Source: Pseudorhodoferax sp. Leaf274
GTDB lineage: Bacteria > Pseudomonadota > Gammaproteobacteria > Burkholderiales > Burkholderiaceae_C
NCBI RefSeq assembly: GCF_001422445.1
Contig: NZ_LMNA01000001.1
Span: forward strand, 666,735-730,734
Direction: 5' to 3'
Length of the DNA stretch: 64,000 nucleotides
In this document: in pieces, positions 57,733-64,000 of the stretch
How positions within the stretch are numbered: position 1 is the first letter of the stretch
Layout of the letters: the number at the start of each line of letters is the position of its first letter
The notes under the pieces: generated by a model
Seen by the model: only the letters and a program-made list of their open reading frames with translations
What the model was told of the DNA's origin: nothing
Database searches by the model: none
Position numbers and translations under genes: made by a program

Positions 57733-58974
57733 ATGCAAACCAATCTGTCCCCCGAGTACCAGGGCACGCCCGACGGCATCGCGGCCGAGGCCATCCTGCG
57801 CAAGTGCGTGCACTGCGGCTTCTGCACCGCCACCTGCCCCACCTACCAGCTGCTGGGCGACGAGCTGGACGGCCCGCGCGGCCGCATCTACCTCATGAAG
57901 CAGGTGCTCGAAGGCGCCGAGCCCACGCGGGCCACGCAGCTGCACCTGGACCGCTGCCTGACCTGCCGCAACTGCGAAAGCACCTGCCCTTCCGGCGTGG
58001 ACTACGGCCACCTGGTCGACATCGGCCGCAAGCTCGTCGATGCCAAGGTGCCGCGCCCGGCCGGCGAACGCGCCGTGCGCTGGGCGCTCAAGGAGGGGCT
58101 GCCCTCGGCCGGTTTCGCGCCGGCCATGCGCGTGGGCCAGGCCGTGCGCGGCCTGTTGCCCGGCAAGCTGCGCGCCAAGGTGCCCGAGCGCCGCCCGCCG
58201 GGCGCGTGGCCGCAGCGCCGCCATGCGCGCAAGGTGTTGCTGCCCGAGGGCTGCGTGCAGCCGTCCATGGCGCCCGGCATCGACCGGGCCACGGCGCGTG
58301 TGCTCGACGCGGTCGGCATCACGGCCGTGCGCGTGCCGGCCGGCGGCTGCTGCGGCGCCGTCAAGTTCCACCTGAACGACCAGGACGCCGCCAAGGTCCA
58401 GATGCGCGCCAACATCGACGCCTGGTGGCCCTATGTGCGCGGCGAGGGCGACACCGCAGTCGAGGCCATCGTCGTCAACGCCTCTGGCTGCAGCGTGATG
58501 GTCAAGGACTACGGCCATGTGCTGCAGGGCGATCCGGCCTATGCCGAGAAGGCCCGCCGCGTGAGCAGCCTGGCGCGCGACCTGACGGAGTTGCTGCCGC
58601 AGATCGCCGAAGGATTGGCCCCGCGCTTCGCGGGGAAGAAGCCGTCCGGCGTGCTGGCCTTCCACCCCCCCTGCACCTTGCAGCACGGCCAGCAGCTGCG
58701 CGGCCTGGTCGAGCGCCACATGGGCGCGCTGGGCTTCGACGTGCAGGTCGCCGCCAGCGAATCGCACCTGTGCTGCGGCTCGGCCGGCACCTATTCGGTG
58801 TTGCAGCCCGAGATCGCGCAGCAGTTGCGCGACCGCAAGCTCGGCCACCTGCAGGCGCTGGCGCCCGAGACCATCGTGTCGGCCAACATCGGCTGCATCA
58901 CCCACCTGCAGGGCGGTTGCAGCACGCCCGTGCGGCACTGGGTGGAAGTGCTGGACGAGGCCTTGCCCGCCTGA
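57733..58974 (+). CDS. glcF: Glycolate oxidase iron-sulfur subunit GlcF
   Basis: The 413-residue protein has two four-cysteine 4Fe-4S motifs, CVHCGFCTATCP (C25, C28, C31, C35) and CLTCRNCESTCP (C75, C78, C81, C85). Two CCG motifs follow in the C-terminal part (GGCCGAVKF; LCCGSAGTY). It passes electrons from GlcD/GlcE to the quinone pool at the membrane. It converges with the glutathione peroxidase gene, with 6 bases between. Confidence 0.94.
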   Translation: MQTNLSPEYQGTPDGIAAEAILRKCVHCGFCTATCPTYQLLGDELDGPRGRIYLMKQVLEGAEPTRATQLHLDRCLTCRNCESTCPSGVDYGHLVDIGRKLVDAKVPRPAGERAVRWALKEGLPSAGFAPAMRVGQAVRGLLPGKLRAKVPERRPPGAWPQRRHARKVLLPEGCVQPSMAPGIDRATARVLDAVGITAVRVPAGGCCGAVKFHLNDQDAAKVQMRANIDAWWPYVRGEGDTAVEAIVVNASGCSVMVKDYGHVLQGDPAYAEKARRVSSLARDLTELLPQIAEGLAPRFAGKKPSGVLAFHPPCTLQHGQQLRGLVERHMGALGFDVQVAASESHLCCGSAGTYSVLQPEIAQQLRDRKLGHLQALAPETIVSANIGCITHLQGGCSTPVRHWVEVLDEALPA

Positions 58975-58980
58975 GCGCGG

Positions 58981-59466
58981 TCAGGCGGCGAGCGCGGCCG
59001 CGATGTCCTGGCCCAGGCTCTCGGGCTTGTCGGTCGGGGCATAGCGCTTGAGCACCTGGCCATCCTTGCCGACCAGGAACTTGGTGAAGTTCCACTTGAT
59101 GGCCTTGGTGCCCAGCAGGCCTGGCGCCTCGCGCGTGAGCCACTGGTACAGCGGATGGGCGTCGTCGCCGTTGACGTCGATCTTGCCCATCATCTGGAAG
59201 CTCACGCCGTAGTTCTTCTGGCAGAACGCGCCGATCTCGTCGTTGCTGCCCGGGTCCTGGCGGCCGAACTGGTTGCACGGAAAGCCCAGCACCACCAGGC
59301 CCTGGCCGCCATAGGTCTTGTGCAGTTGCTCCAGCCCCGCGAACTGCGGCGTGAAGCCGCAGGCGCTGGCGGTGTTGACGATCAGCAGCGGCTTGCCCTT
59401 GAACTGCGCCAGCGCAACCGGCCGGCCGGCGATGTCCAGGGCTTCGAAGTCGTAGACGGCGGTCAT
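58981..59466 (-). CDS. Glutathione peroxidase
   Basis: The 161-residue thiol peroxidase has catalytic Cys36 in NTASACGFTPQ and the conserved FPCNQFGRQDPGSNDEI and KWNFTKFLV with the triad Gln and Trp. It reduces hydroperoxides with glutathione or thioredoxin. It begins 10 bases after the lplT stop and is probably co-transcribed. Symbols vary (gpx, btuE), so none is given. Confidence 0.93.
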   Translation of the reverse strand: MTAVYDFEALDIAGRPVALAQFKGKPLLIVNTASACGFTPQFAGLEQLHKTYGGQGLVVLGFPCNQFGRQDPGSNDEIGAFCQKNYGVSFQMMGKIDVNGDDAHPLYQWLTREAPGLLGTKAIKWNFTKFLVGKDGQVLKRYAPTDKPESLGQDIAAALAA

Positions 59467-59476
59467 GTCCGGTGCC

Positions 59477-60757
59477 TCAGTGCGTGTGGTCGTTGCGGGC
59501 GATTTCCAGCAGGTGCTCGACCTCGTCGGTGTGCACGCGGCAGTTGTACTGGTGCCAGCGCTGGATCACGAACATGAAGCCCGCCACCACGATGCCGAAG
59601 GCCGTGATGGCGCCGAACGCCGACAGGCCCAGCCCGGTCGACAGGCTGTAGAACGCGCCCAGGCCCAGGATGCAGGCCTGCTCGTTGAAATTCTGCACCG
59701 CGATCGAACGGCCGGCGCCCATGAGGTTGTGGCCGCGGTGCTGCAGCAGCGCGTTCATCGGCACCACCAGGAAGCCGCCCAGCCCGCCCAGCAGGATCAG
59801 GAAGGGCGCGGCCACCCAGACGTTGTCGATGAAGTTCATGCCGATCACCAGCAGGCCCATGGCGATGCCCAGCGGCATCACGCGCGTGGCCATGTCCAGC
59901 TTCATGCGCATCGAGGCGATCACCGCGCCGGCGGCCGTGCCGATGGCCACCACGCCCACCAGCGAGGAGGCCTGCGTGGTGCTGTAGCCCAGCGCCGCTG
60001 CGGCCCAGGCCAGCACGATATAGCGCAGGTTGCCCGACACGCCCCAGAACAGCGTGGTGGTGGACAGCGAGATCTGGCCCAGCCGGTCGTTCCACAGCCG
60101 CGAGTTGCAGCGCCAGAAATCGGGCAGCAGCGCCATCGTGTTCTTGGGCATGGGCCGCATGGGCACGCCGGTGGCGGGAATGCGCGTGTTGATCCAAGCC
60201 GCGATGGCGTAGATGAACACCAGCACGGCGATGGCGCCTTCGGCCGGTGTGTCGATGCCGGTGTCCACGAACGGCAGGTCGATCGCCAGCAGGCGGCTGG
60301 ACACCGCATGGCCCACCAGCTGGCCGCCCAGCAGCACGCCCAGGATGATGGAGCCGATGGTCAGGCCCTCGATCCAGCCATTGGCCTTGACGAGCTGCGA
60401 GGGCGGCAGCAGCTCGGTGAGGATGCCGTACTTGGCGGGCGAGTAGGCCGCGGCCCCCAGGCCGACGATGGCGTAGGCCATGAGCGGGTGGCTGCCGAAC
60501 AGCATCATGAGGCAGCCGACCACCTTGATCGCATTGCTCAGGAACATCACCTTGCCCTTGGGCATGGCGTCGGCGAAGGCACCCACGAAGGGCGCGAGGA
60601 TCACGTAGAACAGCGCGAACATCGGCACCAGCGCGGCGCGCTGCCAGTCCGGTGCACCGCTGGCGCGCAGCAGCTCGATCGCGGCAATGAAGATCGCGTT
60701 GTCGGCCAGCGACGAAAAGAACTGGGCCGACATGATGGTGAAAAAACCGCGCTTCAT
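59477..60757 (-). CDS. lplT: Lysophospholipid transporter LplT (MFS)
   Basis: The 426-residue membrane protein has about 12 membrane segments and begins MKRGFFTIMSAQFFSSLADN, the LplT pattern. PFVGAFADAMPKGKVMFLSN (about 56-75) is the loop between helices 2 and 3, and GLGAAAYSPAKYGILTELLP follows. It flips lysophospholipids into the inner leaflet for re-acylation. It is divergent from alr, a common pairing in this group. Confidence 0.93.
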   Translation of the reverse strand: MKRGFFTIMSAQFFSSLADNAIFIAAIELLRASGAPDWQRAALVPMFALFYVILAPFVGAFADAMPKGKVMFLSNAIKVVGCLMMLFGSHPLMAYAIVGLGAAAYSPAKYGILTELLPPSQLVKANGWIEGLTIGSIILGVLLGGQLVGHAVSSRLLAIDLPFVDTGIDTPAEGAIAVLVFIYAIAAWINTRIPATGVPMRPMPKNTMALLPDFWRCNSRLWNDRLGQISLSTTTLFWGVSGNLRYIVLAWAAAALGYSTTQASSLVGVVAIGTAAGAVIASMRMKLDMATRVMPLGIAMGLLVIGMNFIDNVWVAAPFLILLGGLGGFLVVPMNALLQHRGHNLMGAGRSIAVQNFNEQACILGLGAFYSLSTGLGLSAFGAITAFGIVVAGFMFVIQRWHQYNCRVHTDEVEHLLEIARNDHTH

Positions 60758-60805
60758 CGCATGTCGTGGGGGCGATCAGTGGAGCTGATGCAAAGTGATA
60801 AGAGC

Positions 60806-60834
60806 TTGTCTGGTCAAGTGGCCGGCGGTTATAT
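60806..60834 (+). promoter_or_regulatory. Sigma-70 promoter of alr
   Basis: TTGTCT (60806-60811), a 17-base spacer and TTATAT (60829-60834) form a good promoter. Transcription should begin near 60841 and leave a leader of about 65 bases before the alr start. Confidence 0.6.
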
Positions 60835-60906
60835 CACGGGGCCAATGCGAGAATTCTTCAAGTCCTTGCCACCGTTGCGCGGTTGCACAACGCCGCACTT
60901 CCTGCC

Positions 60907-62007
60907 ATGCCCCGTCCCATCCAAGCCACGATCCACCATGCTGCACTGCGCAACAACCTGCAGCGTGCGCGCCGTTCGGCTGGCGATTCCAGGGTCTGGG
61001 CGGTGGTCAAGGCCAACGCCTACGGCCACGGCATCGAGCGCGTGTTCGAAGCATTGCGCGGGGCCGACGGCTTTGCGCTGCTCGACCTGGCCGAGGCCGA
61101 ACGCGTGCGTGCATTGGGCTGGCGCGGCCCCATCCTGCTGCTCGAAGGCGTGTTCGAACCGCGCGACCTGGAGCTGTGCTCGCGCCTGTCGCTCTGGCAT
61201 GCCGTGCACTGCGAGGCGCAGATCGACTGGCTGGCCGCGCACAAGACGCAGCAGGGCCACCGCGTGTTTCTCAAGCTCAACTCGGGCATGAACCGGCTGG
61301 GCTTTGCGCCGGCGAGCTTTCGCACCGCCTGGATGCGGCTGGATGCGCTGCCCCAGGTCGAGGAGATCTCGCTGATGACGCACTTCAGCGATGCCGATGG
61401 CGCCAAGGGCATCGCCGCGCAGATGGCCGCCTTCGACGAGGCCACGCGCGACCTGCCCGGCGAGCGCAGCGTGGCCAACAGCGCCGCCACGCTGCGCCAT
61501 GCCGACAGCCCCGGCGTGCGCGGAGACTGGGTGCGGCCCGGCATCGCCGTCTACGGCGGCGCGCCCGACCATCCGGGCTTCGATGCCGCGCACTGGGGGC
61601 TGCAGCCCGCCATGACGCTGGCCTCCAAGGTCATCGGCGTGCAGGAGCTGCTGCCCGGCGACAGCGTGGGCTATGGCTCCAGCTTCGTCGCCGACACCGC
61701 CATGCGCATCGGCGTCGTCGCCTGCGGCTATGCCGACGGCTATCCGCGCCACTGCGGCACCGGCACGCCGGTGCTGGTGGACGGCGTGCGCACGCGGCTG
61801 GTCGGCCGCGTCAGCATGGACATGGTGACGGTCGACCTCACGCCCGTGCCGCAGGCGGCGCTGGGCAGCGCGGTCACGCTCTGGGGCCAGGCCGGCAACG
61901 GTGCCGTGCTGCCCGTCGACGAGGTCGCCCACGCGGGAGGCACCGTGGGCTACGAGCTCATGTGCGCACTGGCGCCGCGCGTGCCGGTGGTCGTGGCCAC
62001 CGACTGA
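60907..62007 (+). CDS. alr: Alanine racemase
   Basis: The 366-residue PLP enzyme converts L- to D-alanine for peptidoglycan. The PLP lysine is K35 in [13 protein letters not shown], and the catalytic tyrosine lies in [12 protein letters not shown] near residue 257. The ATG at 60907 (MPRPIQATI) is preferred to one 24 bases upstream. It ends just before the minus-strand LysR gene. Confidence 0.95.
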   Translation: MPRPIQATIHHAALRNNLQRARRSAGDSRVWAVVKANAYGHGIERVFEALRGADGFALLDLAEAERVRALGWRGPILLLEGVFEPRDLELCSRLSLWHAVHCEAQIDWLAAHKTQQGHRVFLKLNSGMNRLGFAPASFRTAWMRLDALPQVEEISLMTHFSDADGAKGIAAQMAAFDEATRDLPGERSVANSAATLRHADSPGVRGDWVRPGIAVYGGAPDHPGFDAAHWGLQPAMTLASKVIGVQELLPGDSVGYGSSFVADTAMRIGVVACGYADGYPRHCGTGTPVLVDGVRTRLVGRVSMDMVTVDLTPVPQAALGSAVTLWGQAGNGAVLPVDEVAHAGGTVGYELMCALAPRVPVVVATD

Positions 62008-62014
62008 CCGGCCC

Positions 62015-62932
62015 TCAGGCCGCCGCCGCCAGGCTGGGCGGGCTGGCCTTCACGCGTTCGTACAGGCTCTGTGCCGCCAGCGAGAGGCTGCGCTCGCGCC
62101 GGCGCACGAGGTAGATGCGGCGCTTGAGCCCACTCCAGGCCAGCGGCCGCGTCACCAGGCCCGGCTGCGCGAAGTGGAACAGCGTCAGCGCCGGCATCAT
62201 GCTCACGCCCAGGCCGGCGCGCACCATGCCCATGGCGGTGGCGAGCTGGTCCACCTCCATGAGCGTCTGCATCTGCAGCGGATGCAGGGCCGCATCCAGG
62301 TACTGGCGCACGCTGGAGTTGCGCGCCATGTGCACGAACGGATAGGCCGCCACGTCGCGCGGGCGGATCTCGCGCAGCCGTGCCAGCGGGTGGCCGGCCG
62401 GGCACACCAGATGGAAGTCGTCGCTGCAGAAAGGCTCGGCGCGCAGCTCCTGCGTGTCGGCGCGCACGGCGGCCAGCGCGAAATCGGCCTGGCCCTGGCG
62501 CACCAGTTCCACGCAGGGTTCGGACAGCACATCGGACACGGCGATCTCCACACCGGGATGGGCGGCGCGGTAGTCGCGCAGGATGCCCGGCAGCCAGCCT
62601 GCCGCCAGCGAAGGCAGCAGGGCGATCGACACCCGGCCGCGCCGCAGGGCCAGCTGGTCCGACACGCCGGCCAGCGCCGCGTCGAACTCGGCCAGCACGC
62701 GCCGCGCCGAAAGCTCGAATTCCAACCCCTCGGGCGTGGGCGCCACATGGCGCGTGCTGCGGTCGAACAGGCGCAGGCCCAGCGCGGCCTCCAGCTGGCC
62801 GATCAAGGCGCTGAAGGCCGGTTGCGACAGATGGCACTGCGCAGCCGCGCGTGTGAAGCTGCGCTGTTCGGCCAGCGCCACGAAGGCCTGCAGCTGGCGC
62901 ATGGAGACGTTGGAGCGGGCCGGCTGATTCAT
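62015..62932 (-). CDS. LysR-family transcriptional regulator
   Basis: The 305-residue protein has a standard LysR HTH (MRQLQAFVALAEQRSFTRAA, about 11-30) and a periplasmic-binding-like effector domain. It is divergent from the AtuA-like gene, 90 bases between starts, with an operator-like dyad between, so it probably controls that pathway. The effector is unknown. Confidence 0.88.
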   Translation of the reverse strand: MNQPARSNVSMRQLQAFVALAEQRSFTRAAAQCHLSQPAFSALIGQLEAALGLRLFDRSTRHVAPTPEGLEFELSARRVLAEFDAALAGVSDQLALRRGRVSIALLPSLAAGWLPGILRDYRAAHPGVEIAVSDVLSEPCVELVRQGQADFALAAVRADTQELRAEPFCSDDFHLVCPAGHPLARLREIRPRDVAAYPFVHMARNSSVRQYLDAALHPLQMQTLMEVDQLATAMGMVRAGLGVSMMPALTLFHFAQPGLVTRPLAWSGLKRRIYLVRRRERSLSLAAQSLYERVKASPPSLAAAA

Positions 62933-62944
62933 TTGCAATGCCGA

Positions 62945-62970
62945 TGAATTGATCCGAACTTTCGAATTCA
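62945..62970. promoter_or_regulatory. Operator-like dyad between LysR and AtuA genes
   Basis: TGAATT-N14-AATTCA is a perfect 6-base inverted repeat in an AT-rich patch of the 90-base intergenic region. Interrupted dyads of this size suit LysR binding. Confidence 0.5.
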
Positions 62971-63022
62971 CAGATGAAGGGGCGGACTCTACATTGCGGC
63001 GGGAACACATCTGAGGAGACAC

Positions 63023-64000
63023 GTGGACCAGACCATCCTGCGCATCGGCTGCGCGGCCGGCTTCTCGGGCGACCGCACCGACGCGGCCGCGCCCGTGGTG
63101 CGCTCGCTCATCGCCGCCGGCGGCCCTGCGTTCCTGATCTTCGAAACGCTGGCCGAGCGCACGCTGGCGCTGGCCCAGCTGGCGCGCCGTGCCGATCCCG
63201 AAGCCGGCTACGAGCCGCTGCTGCCCGACCTGCTGCGCCCGGTGCTGGCCGACTGCCTGGCCCATGGCGTGCGCATCGTCAGCAACTTCGGCGCGGCCCA
63301 TCCGGCCAGCGCGGCCCGCCGCATCCATGCCCTGGCCCGCGAACTGGGCCTGCCGGCCCCGCGCATCGCCGTCGTGCTGGGCGACGACGTGTCCGGCGCC
63401 GCGCAGCGCCCGCTGCTGCAGGCTGCGCTGGGCCCGGCGCTGGACGCGCTGGACCTGGTCTCGGCCAACGCCTACCAGGGCGCCGAGGCGATTGCCGACG
63501 CGCTGTTGGCCGGCGCCGACATCGTGGTCTGCGGCCGCGTGGCCGACCCCTCGCTGGCGGTGGGGCCGGCACTGGCGCATTTCGGCTGGGCCCGCGACGA
63601 CTGGACCCGCCTGGCGCGCGCCACCATGGCCGGCCACCTGCTCGAATGCGGCACCCAGGTCACGGGCGGCTACTACGCCGACCCGGGCTACAAGGACATC
63701 CCCGGCATGGCCGCGCTGGGCTACCCGATCGCCGAGATCGATGCCGATGGCCACTGCACCATCACCAAGCCGGCCGGCACCGGCGGGCGCATCGACGCGC
63801 ACACCGTCAAGGAACAGCTGCTCTACGAGGTGCACGACCCGGCCGCCTACCTGACGCCCGACGTGGTGGCCGACATCACCGAGGCCGAGGTGGAAGAACT
63901 GGGCCCCGACCGCGTGCGCCTGAAGGGCGTGCGCGGCCATGCGCGGCCCGCCACGCTCAAGGTCAATGTCTGCCATGCCACGGGCTGGCTGGCGGAGGGC
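63023..64000 (+). CDS. AtuA-family (acyclic terpene utilisation, DUF1446) protein, 5' part
   Basis: The frame starts at a GTG (63023) with GAGGAG six to ten bases before it and stays open for 326 codons to the window end, so it is incomplete. LRIGCAAGFSGDRTDAAAPV (about 5-24), ADIVVCGRVADPSLAVGPAL and GTQVTGGYYADPGYKD are characteristic of AtuA. AtuA proteins occur in terpene- and related acyl-degradation clusters; the reaction is not firmly established. It is divergent from a LysR gene. There is no early in-frame ATG. Confidence 0.85.
   Translation, partial: MDQTILRIGCAAGFSGDRTDAAAPVVRSLIAAGGPAFLIFETLAERTLALAQLARRADPEAGYEPLLPDLLRPVLADCLAHGVRIVSNFGAAHPASAARRIHALARELGLPAPRIAVVLGDDVSGAAQRPLLQAALGPALDALDLVSANAYQGAEAIADALLAGADIVVCGRVADPSLAVGPALAHFGWARDDWTRLARATMAGHLLECGTQVTGGYYADPGYKDIPGMAALGYPIAEIDADGHCTITKPAGTGGRIDAHTVKEQLLYEVHDPAAYLTPDVVADITEAEVEELGPDRVRLKGVRGHARPATLKVNVCHATGWLAEG

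Noticed and set aside
62015-63976. A 653-codon frame extending the LysR gene across the divergent AtuA-like gene
   Set aside because: The upper half is antisense to a good AtuA protein. The LysR domain itself begins at 62932.

Overview
The window is high-GC DNA from a chromosome that looks like a betaproteobacterium of the Burkholderiales, most probably Comamonadaceae. The reasons are the split methionine synthase, an S-adenosylhomocysteine (SAH) riboswitch, four or more genes of the Bug/tripartite-tricarboxylate receptor and ABC receptor types, many LysR and GntR regulators, and the glnK-amtB and glcEF gene orders. No rRNA, tRNA, CRISPR array or prophage was seen. Coordinates come from reading frames, start codons and ribosome sites; functional calls come from recognising protein motifs by eye, without any database search.

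Layout. 1-2690: the tail of an MFS transporter, a convergent terminator, GTP-type PEP carboxykinase, and a 51-residue membrane protein downstream of threonine dehydratase. 2736-6371: ilvA and, divergently, a tandem AAA+ ATPase. 6398-20525: a long minus-strand run, recC-recB-recD, an ATPase/TOPRIM-like gene pair, a rhodanese gene, recQ and a DUF1810 gene. The ATPase/TOPRIM-like pair (9280-11075) is visibly less GC-rich and sits between recD and the rhodanese gene. A short second copy of the recD tail lies on its far side, as if the pair had been inserted at the end of recD. It is the best candidate for an undescribed anti-phage system here.

20583-50135: the two halves of cobalamin-dependent methionine synthase lie at the two ends of this stretch. 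metH1 (homocysteine-binding part) is at 20583-21632. metH2 (folate, B12 and reactivation parts) is at 47361-50135, behind an SAH riboswitch. The 25.7 kb between them is catabolic: a LysR regulator with a secreted hydrolase, a MatC-type carrier and a complete malonate decarboxylase operon (mdcACD-Bug-EGBH), then an esterase and a phosphoribosyltransferase. After these come an ABC transporter operon with a RutB-like amidohydrolase and its GntR regulator, an AraC regulator, a lipoprotein, a fragment that may derive from an IS630-type transposase, and a sugar-acid operon (two Bug receptors, an IlvD/Edd dehydratase, an RraA-like aldolase) with a divergent GntR regulator.

50260-64000: a glycine-zipper protein, an exosortase-associated acyltransferase, comM, and a nitrogen-control operon (porin-like protein, glnK, amtB) behind a sigma-54 promoter and an NtrC-like site. 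Then come glcE and glcF without glcD, glutathione peroxidase with lplT, alr, a LysR regulator, and the start of an AtuA-family gene that runs off the end.
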